Assembly: GCA_937916515.1 (NCBI GenBank) | Contig: CALFSX010000009.1 | Span: forward strand, 1 to 64,000 | DNA from: an uncultured Planctomycetaceae bacterium | GTDB lineage: Bacteria; Planctomycetota; Planctomycetia; Planctomycetales; Planctomycetaceae | Direction of reading: 5' to 3' | Length of the DNA stretch: 64,000 nt | In this document: piece after piece, positions 9,072 through 18,178 of the stretch | Layout: each line of letters opens with the position of its first letter | Numbering within the stretch: position 1 is the stretch's first letter | Made by a program: the position numbers and the translations under genes | Notes under the pieces: generated by a model | The model's database searches: none | Seen by the model: only the letters and a program-made list of their open reading frames with translations | Told to the model about the DNA's origin: nothing

Positions 9072-10397
9072 CTACATCACGATCTTCCCAAGCAGAGTGT
9101 CAACAGTTGCGCTGTCGGGAATCAGCGGAAGCGTGTGTTCTGCAACGCATACTCGAACACGTTTTACGCAATCGTCAAACGTATTGTCAGACATGGCTGC
9201 GACAATCGGTGATGCCTGCTGAAGTGCTCGATAAGTGTTTTCTTTGGGATAGAAAATGTCAACTTTGAATTCCACTTCGCGATGCAGCGGCGGAGCGTCA
9301 ATCAGTACATCGACGGGGCTGATGTTGCTGCCGCAGCGTTGACTTAGTACGCGAGCCAGTTCGTTGGAACATTTGACGATGTCTCGATACGGCATTTGAC
9401 GCAGTGCGCGATATAGTTCCGGATGTTGGAACAGACTGTATTCGCTGAGTCGTTTGTGGAGGCGACGTTTGGGGCCGAACAATCCGGCGGTGAGCGATTC
9501 AGCTGGGATGCCCAAGCTGGCTTCGACAAGTGTGCGGATCATTTCCGGTTCGGTCATTCGGAACAGGCACGCCAGGTCCAGATTGCGATGGACGTCATAG
9601 AACGCTCTGGCAAACATGGTTGTGGCAGACCGCACAGTGTGATGCCAATAAACTTCGCTGAACATCACGTAGCGAGCGAACACCATCATTTCGGCGGCGG
9701 TTTTGCCTTTGTGAGTAATGGCCAGTCCGTCGCCGATTTCATTGGGAATCAGCGAGCTGATCAATCGGTTGCGGTCGAAGTTTCTGCCATAGGGAACGCC
9801 GCAATGCTGGCTGTCTCGGTTTAGGTAGTCCATCTTGTCGATATCGATGGGGCCGGACAAAATTGATTGTCGAAGCTTTAAGCTGGGATCTTCTGACTTG
9901 CCGGTTAACACCTGCAACACTTCGTGTGGTTGCACGTTCCACTGATTTCGCAGTACGTCGGCAAGTTCGTTGTCGGGACCCAGAAACTGTGCGGCAAAGG
10001 CTTCGTGCGGCGGCATGTTTTCCAGTTCGAGGTCTTCGATCGGGTGGCAAAAAGGCCAGTGCCCGATATCGTGAAGCAAGGCGGCAACAATCAATACTTC
10101 TGCATCGTGGGCCGAGACGGCTGCGGCAAATCGTTCGTCTTTTCCCAGTTGAGCCAGATATTTCAGGGAGTTGTCGTAAACTCCCAATGCATGTTCAAAT
10201 CGCGTATGAATGGCTCCCGGATAAGCGCGAGAAGCGAGTGCCAGCTGGGTGATTTGCCGCAGGCGTTGAAATTCTGAGGTGTCGACAATGGCTCGGACAC
10301 GCCGAGTGAACGGGATGTCCTGCTCAACAGGAACTCGCACCACACTTACGTTTGGACCAGAAGATGAAAGTTCCGGGATATCGGAGTACGGGTGCAT
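9072..10397 (-). CDS. HD-domain phosphohydrolase (dGTPase/SAMHD1-like)
   Basis: This is a 441-residue soluble HD-superfamily hydrolase. The metal-binding residues of the fold are visible: His64 and His69 in AIHTRFEHALG, His109-Asp110 in VAALLHDIGHWPF, and a later Asp in the region DIDKMDYLNRDSQHCGVPYG. The motifs FQRLRQITQL and TRFEHALGV are typical of the SAMHD1-like/dGTP triphosphohydrolase branch of COG1078, whose members hydrolyse dNTPs or related phosphoesters. The C-terminal half is the usual helical extension of COG1078. The start is ATG. The gene is convergent with the 993-residue protein upstream in the window (47-bp gap) and divergent from infA. The substrate cannot be read from the sequence. 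Confidence 0.9.
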   Translation of the reverse strand: MHPYSDIPELSSSGPNVSVVRVPVEQDIPFTRRVRAIVDTSEFQRLRQITQLALASRAYPGAIHTRFEHALGVYDNSLKYLAQLGKDERFAAAVSAHDAEVLIVAALLHDIGHWPFCHPIEDLELENMPPHEAFAAQFLGPDNELADVLRNQWNVQPHEVLQVLTGKSEDPSLKLRQSILSGPIDIDKMDYLNRDSQHCGVPYGRNFDRNRLISSLIPNEIGDGLAITHKGKTAAEMMVFARYVMFSEVYWHHTVRSATTMFARAFYDVHRNLDLACLFRMTEPEMIRTLVEASLGIPAESLTAGLFGPKRRLHKRLSEYSLFQHPELYRALRQMPYRDIVKCSNELARVLSQRCGSNISPVDVLIDAPPLHREVEFKVDIFYPKENTYRALQQASPIVAAMSDNTFDDCVKRVRVCVAEHTLPLIPDSATVDTLLGKIVM

Positions 10398-10791
10398 GCT
10401 GTTTGGGCGTCCAGCGGAACTTCATGCGTTAAAAAACGGTGAATCCGGTTGGATTTGATGTTTGAAGGCCGACAAAGCGGAGAATTTCATGGTCGAGTGA
10501 CGATGATAAGCGAAATCCCCTTGAGTTTCTGATGCTGGAGTGTAACGATTCCGGTACTGACGGACACTTCCACGCAGACGCATGTGGTTGTGTCGCTGCA
10601 AAAAGTTCGAAGTGCCGGTCGACGTCCCGTATTTTTGACCACTGGTCAAATGGGAGAATCGTGTTTAACGCGGCGCATTACTGAGAGTTGTTCTTTACAA
10701 TTCCGGTGAGGTTCGAATTCCGCGTACGATTCATCCATGGGGATGTTTCCTCATTTACGGCTCTTAGTGAAAAAGTAAAAGTAATTACAGA
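10398..10791. other. Intergenic region between the HD hydrolase and infA
   Basis: About 390 bp separating two divergent genes. It must hold promoters for both. I see no convincing gene, RNA or strong hairpin here; short open frames on the minus strand have no recognisable protein features. Confidence 0.5.
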
Positions 10792-11010
10792 ATGGCGAAA
10801 GAAGAAGCAATTCAGGTCGAAGGCAACGTTGTCGAAGCCCTTGCGAACACACAGTTTCGCGTGGAACTCGAAAACGGCCATTTGGTCATGGCTCACGTAG
10901 CCGGCAAGATGCGAAAGCACTTTATTAGAATCGTTCCTGGCGACCGAGTCGTTGTGGAAGTGTCTCCTTACGACCTGAATCGTGGTCGTATCGTTTATCG
11001 AGAACGTTAG
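10792..11010 (+). CDS. infA: Translation initiation factor IF-1
   Basis: This is a 72-residue protein of exactly the usual IF-1 length. It binds the 30S A site together with IF-2 and IF-3 during translation initiation. The whole chain is one S1/OB-fold domain, with the hallmark segments [52 protein letters not shown] and GRIVYRER. The start is ATG (MAKE). It lies 59 bp upstream of the RNase H gene on the same strand, so the two may be co-transcribed. Unlike many bacteria, it is not in a ribosomal protein operon here. Confidence 0.97.
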   Translation: MAKEEAIQVEGNVVEALANTQFRVELENGHLVMAHVAGKMRKHFIRIVPGDRVVVEVSPYDLNRGRIVYRER

Positions 11011-11069
11011 AATCTCCGTTTTCTAAACGAAGCTCTGTTCATCAGACCAAACATCTGGGCCGGAACCCG

Positions 11070-11540
11070 ATGACGACAGCTGCCGAATCACTGCCATTCG
11101 TTCGAATTTACACGGATGGTGCGTGTCGTGGAAATCCTGGTCCAGGCGGATGGGCGTGTATCCTGCGCCATCCGGCCAGCGGCAAAGAAGTCGAATTAAG
11201 CGGCGGCGAACCGGAAACGACCAACAACCGCATGGAACTGCAGGCGGTGATTGGTGGACTAAGACATCTGACGCGCAAAACCAAAGTGGAAGTCATCACT
11301 GACAGCACCTATGTGGCTCAGGGATGTAATTCCTGGATGGCTGGTTGGAAACGTAACGGCTGGCAACGCAAAGAAGGCCGCAAGCTGAAACCCGTGCTTA
11401 ACGTTGAGTACTGGAAGAAACTTGACGAATTGCTTTCGAAGCACGACGTGAAGTTTACCGTTGTGAAAGGGCACTCCGGCCACGCAGAAAACGAACGCTG
11501 CGATGTGCTGGCTGTAGCCGCCGCCGAAGCTCAACGCTGA
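11070..11540 (+). CDS. rnhA: Ribonuclease HI
   Basis: This 156-residue protein is the length of classical RNase HI, which cleaves the RNA strand of RNA-DNA hybrids in the cytoplasm. The four catalytic acidic positions are present: Asp16 in [16 protein letters not shown], Glu in NNRMELQAV, Asp in [10 protein letters not shown] and the C-terminal Asp in ERCDVLA. The basic handle ([14 protein letters not shown]) and the [12 protein letters not shown] loop are also conserved. The start is ATG. It follows infA by 59 bp on the same strand and is convergent with the very large membrane protein gene downstream. Confidence 0.96.
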   Translation: MTTAAESLPFVRIYTDGACRGNPGPGGWACILRHPASGKEVELSGGEPETTNNRMELQAVIGGLRHLTRKTKVEVITDSTYVAQGCNSWMAGWKRNGWQRKEGRKLKPVLNVEYWKKLDELLSKHDVKFTVVKGHSGHAENERCDVLAVAAAEAQR

Positions 11541-11711
11541 CCGTCGTACGCTGTGTTTTCAGCGACCTCTATCTTTGGCGTGGCTACGCGTGTAACGTTC
11601 CGCATCGGACGATTGTTTACCGGGCTGCTGTCTGCGAGACTGCGTATTTTACATGCAAAACGCAATACAGCGGACGTGCGTTCAGCCGGTGAATGGGACG
11701 GAATTCCTGTG

Positions 11712-14700
11712 TTACCGCCGCCGCCCTTCCGACAATGATCGCTGGTAGAGTTCCAGCAGGTCTTTGTACTGTGATGGCGGTGCGGAACGTTGAGTTGTTG
11801 TGTCCTGTTGTTCGATATCGCGATCCGTTTTTCCAACTCGTTCTTTGGGAGCAGCTTGCAGATTGAGACTTTTCAGCAGCTCTTCAACTCGACGACGCTG
11901 CAATTGGCGAGCTTTGGAGTCTGCATCACCTTCTTCTTTTAAGGTGTTGAGTTGTTGTTGCATTCGATCGCTGAATTCTTTCAGCTGGTCTTCCGTCCAG
12001 CCCAGTTCGTCCAGCAATTCCTGATCAACGGTGCCTCGTTCGATATCTTTCTGCAGTCGTTTCAGTACCAGGTCAGCTGCTTGAGCGGCGTCCTGAACGT
12101 TGGGGTCGTCGGCTTTGAACGGTTTAGCCGCTTCTTCACCGCCGGAGCCTGATCCCGGTTTGTTTTCGTCGCCACCAGGCTGATCCTGTCCAGATGTGTT
12201 GGAACCACCACCGCCAGCCGGATTTTTTCCGCCGCGACCGCCATTGCCTGCTTTGCTTTGCTCACCTTTAGAGTTTGATTTGCCTTCTCCTCCTGGCTTT
12301 CCGCCTTCCTTGCCAGCCTGATCGCCGCCTTCCTGTCCGCCCTGTTGGCCTTCTTTTCCTCCTTGTTTGCCGCCCTCCTGTCCCTGTTCACCAGGTTTTT
12401 CGCCCTGTTGTTGGCCCTCCTGTCCCTGCTCGCCAGGCTTGTCGCCCTGTTGTTGGCCCGTCTTCTGGTCTCCTGGCTTGCCACCCTCCTGGCCTGATTG
12501 CTTGCCACCGTCCTGTCCCTGCTGACCGGGCTTGTTTCCTTGCTGTTGTCCGTCCTGTCCCTGCTGACCGGGCTTGTTTCCTTGCTGTTGTCCGTCCTGT
12601 CCCTGCTGACCAGGCTTATTTCCTTGCTGTTGTCCGTCCTGTCCCTGCTGACCAGGCTTGTTTCCTTGCTGTTGTCCGTCCTGTCCCTGCTGTCCGGGCT
12701 TGTTGCCTTGCTGTTGTCCGTCCTGCCCCTGCTGACCGGGCTTGTTTCCTTGCTGTTGTCCGTCTTGTCCCTGCTGACCGGGCTTGTTTCCTTGCTGTTG
12801 TCCGTCTTGTCCCTGCTGACCGGGCTTGTTTCCTTGTTGTTGTCCGTCTTGTCCCTGCTGACCGGGCTGGTTGCCTTGTTGTTCACTTTGCTGTTGCTTG
12901 TTGGTGTCTGCGTTCTCACCATTTTGCGGTGTTGTTTCGTTGCCAGAGTCCGGCTGCTTCTGATCGTCCATCGCAGCATTGCCGCTGCCAGGCTCGGCAG
13001 TTTTATCTGGATTCTTTTCGGACGTGCCATCTGCGTCGTTCGACTTTGGATCCTGCTGGCTTTCGTCAGATGCGTCGTCAGTTGAATTCTCTTTGCCCGC
13101 TTTTTCTGTTGCGGGTTTATCGTTGTTGGTTTCGGAACCGTCTGCTGATTGGTTTCCCTTCAGGTTTTCGTTCGCCGCTGAAGCGTCTGCGGTTGAGTCG
13201 TCTTTTTCGTTTGCCTTTTCTTTGGCAGGGTCCATCAGTTGGTCTGGCGACACTCCATCGGTGGCATCATCTGTTTTGCTATCAGTTTGATTGCTGTCGT
13301 TGGAATTATTGCTGGATGCATTTTGAGGCCCCGTATCATCACCCTTCTTGATTTCAGGGGATGGATCGCTGGGCGAGTCGCCTGTCGATTTACGAGTTTC
13401 TTTTTCCTTGTAGCTTTCCAATAGACGCTGCATGGCGTCGCTATCGTCCATTGGGGACGAAGGCTTGTTTGAGGGCTTGCCTTGGTCGGATGATGATTTT
13501 CCGCTGGCAGCATCGTTCGATGAGTCGCTGGGTGTGTTGTCGCCGGTTTGCCCTGTCGGCTTGTCTGTGGATTCGCCGCCTTCTCCCTGTTTCTGCGTCT
13601 GATTGCCGGTGGCGTTTTCTGAGTTGCCGGACTCACTGCCGTCTGATTGTTTCCCAGACTGGCCCGCTTGTTCACCGGCTTCTGCTGAGCCGTTGGGGGA
13701 TTTGCTGGCATTGCCGGATTGGTCGCCATCTTTCGGTGCGTCGTTGGGCGACGCATTTTCGTCGGCTGCAGGGGGCTGATTGTTGTCTTTGGGCTTTGTT
13801 GGATCGTCTGCCTGTTGTTGTTCTGCATTGCGTTCGCGTTGTTGTTGTTCCTGAAACTCTTTGTCTCTGGCAAGCTGCTTTTTAACTTCATCTTCAGAAA
13901 TGGGAGCCTGGATTTCGAACTGCAACGTTCCTGAACGCGACTGACTTCCCAGCGGCGGCTTGTTGTCGCGAGCGGTAATGTAGTAGCGAACGACGTCGCC
14001 TTGTTTCAGTTCAAGTGGTTCCAGATCAAACTCCCACGTTCCGGTCCACGACTTTTGCAGGCTTTGACGCGTGGCATCAAACAGTGGTTCCGGGGTTCGC
14101 AGTTGTCCATTGACTTCGTAATTCAGTTTGACAGAACGCAGCAGGAAATCCGGGTCTTCGGCTTCAACAAGCAGTGGCACAACAGCATTTGCGGCCACCT
14201 GGAGATCTCGAATCGGGTCGATCAGTTTTACGATGGGAGCCTTATCCGGACGAATGTTGACTCCGTAAACAGTCGGTTGTGGATCCGTACGACCGATTTC
14301 ATCTTCCACTTCAATGCGATAGTACCTGGGAGACGTTCCGTCCTGTCGCAGGTTTAATGGGAAGCGTGCGTTAAGCTTTGTTCCCTGAACTTCCAATGAG
14401 AACTCTTCGGCCGGCACGGTAAAACTCGGGTCGTCGCTGAATCTTATTGAAGCAGAACTTAATGGCACGTTTGGTTCCGCAGCCAGAATTACTTCGGAAC
14501 CTTCCCATGCGTCAATGTTGCCGTTTTCTGTTGTCACACCAACCAGCGACATATAGTCTGGATATCGATAAGTCAGCTGCAAAACGCTGGCGGTTGGCGG
14601 TTGATCGATCGTGACCAGAAAGTCTTCAGTCTGGGCGTCTCCTGCTGTAATTCGATAAGTAAAATTCTGCCGCAGTCCTCGATCTGACGCCCCTGTCAGT

Positions 14701-15488
14701 AGAACTCGAAATCTGCCGTCGCCTTCAGCGGGCTGCATCGTGAACTTTTCGTCGACGTATGTTTTGTCAGCGGTTGTGTACAACACCACAACTTCATCGG
14801 GCACGTTTCCGCCAATGTCTGCAATAACTTCCAGTTCTGTGCCTGCTTGAATAACGGCCGTTCCTGGCTGAACTTTTAGTATTCGGGTCTGCGTGGCAAC
14901 CGCGGCGTTGGCAACCGTTAATGGACGCAACAGGTTGATGGCTTTGGGACTGAAGACCGCATACAGGCACGTGGAAAGTACAAGTCCAAACAGCACAAAA
15001 CCCAGCTGCATCAGCCAGCGTCGATCGATCGCTTCGTCCAGATTAACTTTGGCCAGTCCCACTGCCGCGCGTTTTTCGATTGTTCTGCGAATAGAATCGG
15101 ATGCTCCCGCACCGGACGCGTTTAAGTCGACAAGGCTAAGCAGCGAGCCGTTCATGCCTCGGCTTTCGTTGTCCAGCATGCGAGCTGCATACAACGCACT
15201 TACTTCGGTCGTCCACGGTCGAATGACATAGCGGTAGACGATGTAAGCACACGAAGCGAGAACCAGCGTCAGCATGGCGGCTCGAGTAAACGGGCGGAAG
15301 CCACCGGTGACAACCCAGTGGTCAAAAATTGTGAAGACCAGTACATAGCCGATCAACAGCACTCCAGCCAGCAACAGAGCTGTCAACAGGTCTGTCCATT
15401 TGATCCGATCTCTGGCGGCTTTGATGCGATGCTCAATATATTCGTCGCAATCAGCGTAAGGGCTGGATGGCTCTGCTGCAGTTGACAT
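11712..15488 (-). CDS. Giant DUF4175-like membrane protein with Gln/Gly-rich tandem repeats
   Basis: This is a 1258-residue protein. Residues of about 30-180 contain three hydrophobic segments (LLTALLLAGVLLIGYVLVFT, MLTLVLASCAYIVYRYV, MQLGFVLFGLVLSTCLYAVF). They anchor a large exported beta-rich region up to about residue 530, with Ig-like or DUF4175-like stretches (TEDFLVTIDQPPTASVLQLTY). Then comes a long charged coil (KKQLARDKEFQEQQQRERNA), a Ser/Asn/Asp-rich disordered section, and about nine 14-residue repeats built on PGQQGQDGQQQGNK. After further Gly/Gln/Lys-rich sequence, the C-terminal 130 residues become helical (LDELGWTEDQLKEFSDRMQQ). Planctomycete homologues often sit near MoxR, DUF58 and vWA (BatA-like) genes; none is adjacent here. 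An envelope-spanning or cell-surface structural role is inference. The start is ATG, giving MSTAAEP. Confidence 0.85.
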   Translation of the reverse strand: MSTAAEPSSPYADCDEYIEHRIKAARDRIKWTDLLTALLLAGVLLIGYVLVFTIFDHWVVTGGFRPFTRAAMLTLVLASCAYIVYRYVIRPWTTEVSALYAARMLDNESRGMNGSLLSLVDLNASGAGASDSIRRTIEKRAAVGLAKVNLDEAIDRRWLMQLGFVLFGLVLSTCLYAVFSPKAINLLRPLTVANAAVATQTRILKVQPGTAVIQAGTELEVIADIGGNVPDEVVVLYTTADKTYVDEKFTMQPAEGDGRFRVLLTGASDRGLRQNFTYRITAGDAQTEDFLVTIDQPPTASVLQLTYRYPDYMSLVGVTTENGNIDAWEGSEVILAAEPNVPLSSASIRFSDDPSFTVPAEEFSLEVQGTKLNARFPLNLRQDGTSPRYYRIEVEDEIGRTDPQPTVYGVNIRPDKAPIVKLIDPIRDLQVAANAVVPLLVEAEDPDFLLRSVKLNYEVNGQLRTPEPLFDATRQSLQKSWTGTWEFDLEPLELKQGDVVRYYITARDNKPPLGSQSRSGTLQFEIQAPISEDEVKKQLARDKEFQEQQQRERNAEQQQADDPTKPKDNNQPPAADENASPNDAPKDGDQSGNASKSPNGSAEAGEQAGQSGKQSDGSESGNSENATGNQTQKQGEGGESTDKPTGQTGDNTPSDSSNDAASGKSSSDQGKPSNKPSSPMDDSDAMQRLLESYKEKETRKSTGDSPSDPSPEIKKGDDTGPQNASSNNSNDSNQTDSKTDDATDGVSPDQLMDPAKEKANEKDDSTADASAANENLKGNQSADGSETNNDKPATEKAGKENSTDDASDESQQDPKSNDADGTSEKNPDKTAEPGSGNAAMDDQKQPDSGNETTPQNGENADTNKQQQSEQQGNQPGQQGQDGQQQGNKPGQQGQDGQQQGNKPGQQGQDGQQQGNKPGQQGQDGQQQGNKPGQQGQDGQQQGNKPGQQGQDGQQQGNKPGQQGQDGQQQGNKPGQQGQDGQQQGNKPGQQGQDGGKQSGQEGGKPGDQKTGQQQGDKPGEQGQEGQQQGEKPGEQGQEGGKQGGKEGQQGGQEGGDQAGKEGGKPGGEGKSNSKGEQSKAGNGGRGGKNPAGGGGSNTSGQDQPGGDENKPGSGSGGEEAAKPFKADDPNVQDAAQAADLVLKRLQKDIERGTVDQELLDELGWTEDQLKEFSDRMQQQLNTLKEEGDADSKARQLQRRRVEELLKSLNLQAAPKERVGKTDRDIEQQDTTTQRSAPPSQYKDLLELYQRSLSEGRRR
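12508..12885 (-). repeat. 42-bp in-frame minisatellite, about nine units
   Basis: About nine near-identical 42-bp units lie inside the giant membrane protein gene and encode PGQQGQDGQQQGNK-type 14-mers. Units differ by only a few mostly synonymous changes (for example cttgtttcc against cttgttgcc), which implies recent expansion by slippage or unequal recombination. The antisense strand also stays open here, producing an artefactual Leu/Ser-rich frame. Confidence 0.95.
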
Positions 15489-15771
15489 ATTTGCTTCCGG
15501 GGAAAGGTGCTGATGTTCGCCGCGTTTTGCGTTCGGGAACTCCAGATTTCCGTTATTGTATCTAATTTGTACAAAGCCACATCAGGCTGAACCGCCCGGT
15601 GTTTGCCTTCGTCAATAAACGTGAAGCTAAACGATTGGTCCGTACGGCGAATGGCGTCTTCACAACAGTAGAGTAATTTTACTGCTAAGTCCGTTCAGGA
15701 ATTGTCACGAATTTGATGCAACAAGGCAAATATTATCAGAATGCGCGGCCCTCCACCTGCATTGACACTTT

Positions 15772-15799
15772 CGTCATTCCCGCGCAGGCGGGAATGACG
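15772..15799. repeat. REP/dRS3-like palindrome
   Basis: A perfect inverted repeat: arm cgtcattcccgc, loop gcag, arm gcgggaatgacg. The core ATTCCC(n8)GGGAAT is the same as that of the widespread REP-like elements known as dRS3 in Neisseria and found in many other genomes. It is extragenic. It could act as a transcription-attenuating hairpin or be the footprint of a REP-type element. Confidence 0.85.
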
Positions 15800-15834
15800 G
15801 TTGAGGTGCGGGACATGTGGCAGGGGGCTGCCAC

Positions 15835-15872
15835 AACGCCGTGAAGGGGTTTCGGAGCGGGAGTTTCGCCGT
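15835..15872. repeat. Short dispersed repeat, copy 1
   Basis: The stretch aacgccgtgaaggggtttcg and the following agcgggagtttcgccg match the segment at 47296-47330 (aacgcggtgaagggattttt, then gagcgggaaaaccg) with a few substitutions. It lies in a gap with no gene. It may be a fragment of a larger decayed mobile or repeat element. Confidence 0.5.
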
Positions 15873-15905
15873 CTTTTTAACGCGGGATTGCTGCGGCTAT
15901 TGCAT

Positions 15906-16580
15906 TCAGCGTTTGTGTTTTTCCTGCGTCTGGTGCACGGGAACCGTCATCCCCAGAATTGTGGCTGCGTCCTGAATTCTCGCATCTCGCCACATGGTGT
16001 TTTCGATGACATTGCTGGGTTTCTGCCCGGCCTTGTGAAACGCCGCAAGAATGCGAACAAGCTTTTTGGACAGCCTTATCTGCACCCGGGCTGAATTCTG
16101 CGTGGACTTGTCATCTGTCGCTGAAACCGGTTTGGCTGCTGATGCGACCGGAACGGTTTTTGGCTTTGCTGTATCCAGAGTCTTTAACTGCGTTGGCAGT
16201 GGCCGTTGTGGTGTTGAATCTGGCTGTACAGGTTTTGCGATTGATCGCGCTGTTCTTGCGATGCGTGAAGCAGCGTTTGCGGCTTGCACGGCATGCAGGC
16301 TATGCTGAACGGAAGTCAGCAGTTGCATTTCCAGGGAATCGTCGCGGCCATGGTGGGCAACGTCGACTCTTTGCACTGTTTCCCTGGAAGCTGTGTCTGT
16401 CCCTTTGGTTGGAGCAGTTACATGATGCTTACGAGCAGCGACTGCCATGCCTGTGTTTGCCTGCACTTCAGACACGTCGCTGCGACGCACCACTGGCACT
16501 GACGGGTGAAGAAGCGGCGCGTGATGAAGTGGTGCGGCGAAAGGTCGGTTCGGCCGAACTCGTGTAAGTATTTGGGGCAT
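15906..16580 (-). CDS. Hypothetical protein with ribbon-helix-helix-like C-terminus
   Basis: I do not recognise this gene. The frame is open for 224 codons. Its last 70 residues look like real protein: a basic beta-strand (SARVQIRLSKKLVRI) followed by two helices (AFHKAGQKPSNVIENTMW, RDARIQDAATILGM), reminiscent of CopG/ribbon-helix-helix DNA-binding proteins. The middle is Ala/Thr/Pro/Lys-rich and probably disordered. The first 44 residues (Pro/His/Arg-rich) may not be translated; ATG at 16448 (MAVAARKHHV) is a plausible later start. No strong Shine-Dalgarno is visible at either start. The gene is isolated. Confidence 0.42.
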   Translation of the reverse strand: MPQILTRVRPNRPFAAPLHHAPLLHPSVPVVRRSDVSEVQANTGMAVAARKHHVTAPTKGTDTASRETVQRVDVAHHGRDDSLEMQLLTSVQHSLHAVQAANAASRIARTARSIAKPVQPDSTPQRPLPTQLKTLDTAKPKTVPVASAAKPVSATDDKSTQNSARVQIRLSKKLVRILAAFHKAGQKPSNVIENTMWRDARIQDAATILGMTVPVHQTQEKHKR

Positions 16581-16972
16581 AGCACACCCAATCTTTCTGA
16601 GGGGGGCGAGTCTTTGGGACGCGTTGCTGAAACGGCGGTCTGGGTTATGCGATCAAATCCGTTCACCGCAGCACGGGGGCATTTTTGTGCTCTTGTTGTT
16701 GATCGATGAAAGCCAACGCGTAAACAATCGACGCGTTCTTCCTGACTTGTGAAATCGGCATCAACTGCCGCAACGGTCACCGTGGGAGGGGAAATTTCTA
16801 TCCGTTCAGGGAAACAAGCGAGTCTGTAACGATTGTACGACCGCAGACGTTCGCGATTTACAGGTTTTGTTTTGTTGTGGGATCCCTGATTCAGGCTGAG
16901 TTCATCACGCGACCGCCAGCCCTTTGCGCAAGAATCAAACGGCGAAAATGATTTCGGGAAACCTGCCGAAGC
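16581..16972. other. Intergenic region
   Basis: About 390 bp between two minus-strand genes. A 120-codon open frame runs across it (16418-16780, minus) but its composition is not protein-like, and it overlaps the more credible frame at 15906-16580. Nothing else is recognised. Confidence 0.45.
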
Positions 16973-18178
16973 CTACTCTGAATCCAGGTCCAACCAGACC
17001 AGTCGATGGTCGGAACAATCGATGGCATCTGCCAAGGCGTTGTTGGTTGCGGGCCAGAAGACCCCGCCGTCGACCACCGTCCAGTCAGAGCTGGGCAGCA
17101 CATAGTCGACTCGAAGATTCCCAACTTCACCATCTGAAAAGTCTGCTGTGTCACTGCGTGCAATTCCGCTTTGGCGTAAGTTGGCGCCTGCCTGTAATTC
17201 CGTAGCTTCTGTGGCCCCTTCGCTGCCCGGTACGAATGTGGAATTGACTCGTTGGTGGTTTAGCAGTTGTTGAATCGCATTGTTGTGGCTATTGCCATCG
17301 ATTGGGTCTGCGTTTTGGTCGCCCAGAATCACAAACGATTCCGTATCGGGCAGTCCTCCAGAATGGCCCTGGTCGTCAACCAGCCAGTCAGCAGATTTGT
17401 TGGAAAGGTATTCAGCCCAAAGTCGAATTTCATCATGGTTTCGTTTTCCATTTCTGTCTTCCGGGCCATCGAAAGCAGGAGGAGTTGGATGTGATGCCAG
17501 CACGTGCAGAATCTTTCCATTTACGTTGACCGGAATGTCCCAATGGCTTTTTGATGAGAGGCGAAAAACGTTCCATGCGTCAGCGGAGTACCACGGTTGT
17601 TTCGAAACTGGATCCATGGGAATCGCGGCGTCTGGCATGTTCTTCCACAGCAGATTTTGAAACGTTCGGACCTTGTCGCGTTCAATTGGAAACATTGACA
17701 GCACAACCATGCCGTATTGACCGGGGAATTTCCCATAACCATAAGAATCGCCGGGGCCGTCTGAACTTCCGTTGTGCTCGAAGTCGTGTCCGCTGGGAAC
17801 TCCCGTGTTAACGGACGACGAAAACGCATACGGATAGGTAATGGGGTGAGTTTCATCCGCTGCGGCCTGCAGGAATCTGGTTCTGAACAGTTGAATTGAT
17901 TCGCCCGTTGCGTCGTAGTCGAATTCATTCATCAGCAGGATATCAGGCCGTACTGTCCTGATAATGCTGGCAACTTTTTTTGCCTGAACGTTATCGGTTC
18001 GCAGGTCTGCAGTAAGGCGTCCTTCGCGGCTTCGATTCAGACTCACGTTAAAGGTGGCGACACGCAATGTTTTTTCCTCGTTGGCGGTTTGTGCGTGGCA
18101 ATGAGACGTAGCGGATATGCTAAAGGCATATAGCAGCATTGCACACGCACTCCATTTCATTGGGCGAGCAACGAACAT
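16973..18178 (-). CDS. Secreted endonuclease/exonuclease/phosphatase (EEP) family protein
   Basis: This is a member of the EEP superfamily (DNase I-like fold), which hydrolyses phosphodiester or phosphomonoester bonds with a divalent metal. Visible landmarks are LRVATFNVSLN (first strand with Asn), ILLMNEFDYD (metal-binding Glu), VLASHPTPPAFDG (catalytic His region), FVILGDQNADP (GDxNxxP motif) and DCSDHRLVWLDL (terminal SDH motif). The N-terminus has a signal peptide (MKWSACAMLLYAFSISATSH), so the enzyme is exported. I placed the start at ATG 18178 because GGAAGG lies about 10 nt upstream; a TTG ten codons further upstream has no ribosome site. The planctomycete members of this branch resemble secreted phytase-like or nuclease-like hydrolases. 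The substrate is unknown. The gene stands alone. Confidence 0.9.
   Translation of the reverse strand: MFVARPMKWSACAMLLYAFSISATSHCHAQTANEEKTLRVATFNVSLNRSREGRLTADLRTDNVQAKKVASIIRTVRPDILLMNEFDYDATGESIQLFRTRFLQAAADETHPITYPYAFSSSVNTGVPSGHDFEHNGSSDGPGDSYGYGKFPGQYGMVVLSMFPIERDKVRTFQNLLWKNMPDAAIPMDPVSKQPWYSADAWNVFRLSSKSHWDIPVNVNGKILHVLASHPTPPAFDGPEDRNGKRNHDEIRLWAEYLSNKSADWLVDDQGHSGGLPDTESFVILGDQNADPIDGNSHNNAIQQLLNHQRVNSTFVPGSEGATEATELQAGANLRQSGIARSDTADFSDGEVGNLRVDYVLPSSDWTVVDGGVFWPATNNALADAIDCSDHRLVWLDLDSE

Larger units (their letters stand above)
15489..15905. other. Intergenic region with palindromic repeat and a shared repeat fragment
   Basis: About 417 bp with no supported gene. It holds a perfect 12-bp-arm palindrome at 15772-15799 and a short segment at 15835-15872 that recurs at 47296-47330. 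Both are listed separately. The rest shows nothing recognisable. Confidence 0.6.

Noticed and set aside
12498-13085. Plus-strand Leu/Ser/Val-rich frame of 195 codons across the minisatellite
   Set aside because: It is the antisense of the 42-bp repeats; its periodic sequence follows from the repeat and there is no start signal.
12275-13351. Plus-strand 358-codon open frame
   Set aside because: Also antisense to the repeat-rich part of the giant membrane protein gene; composition is repetitive and unlike a real protein.
16418-16780. Minus-strand 120-codon frame
   Set aside because: No ribosome site or family resemblance, Cys/Arg-rich noise composition, and it overlaps the more credible frame at 15906-16580.
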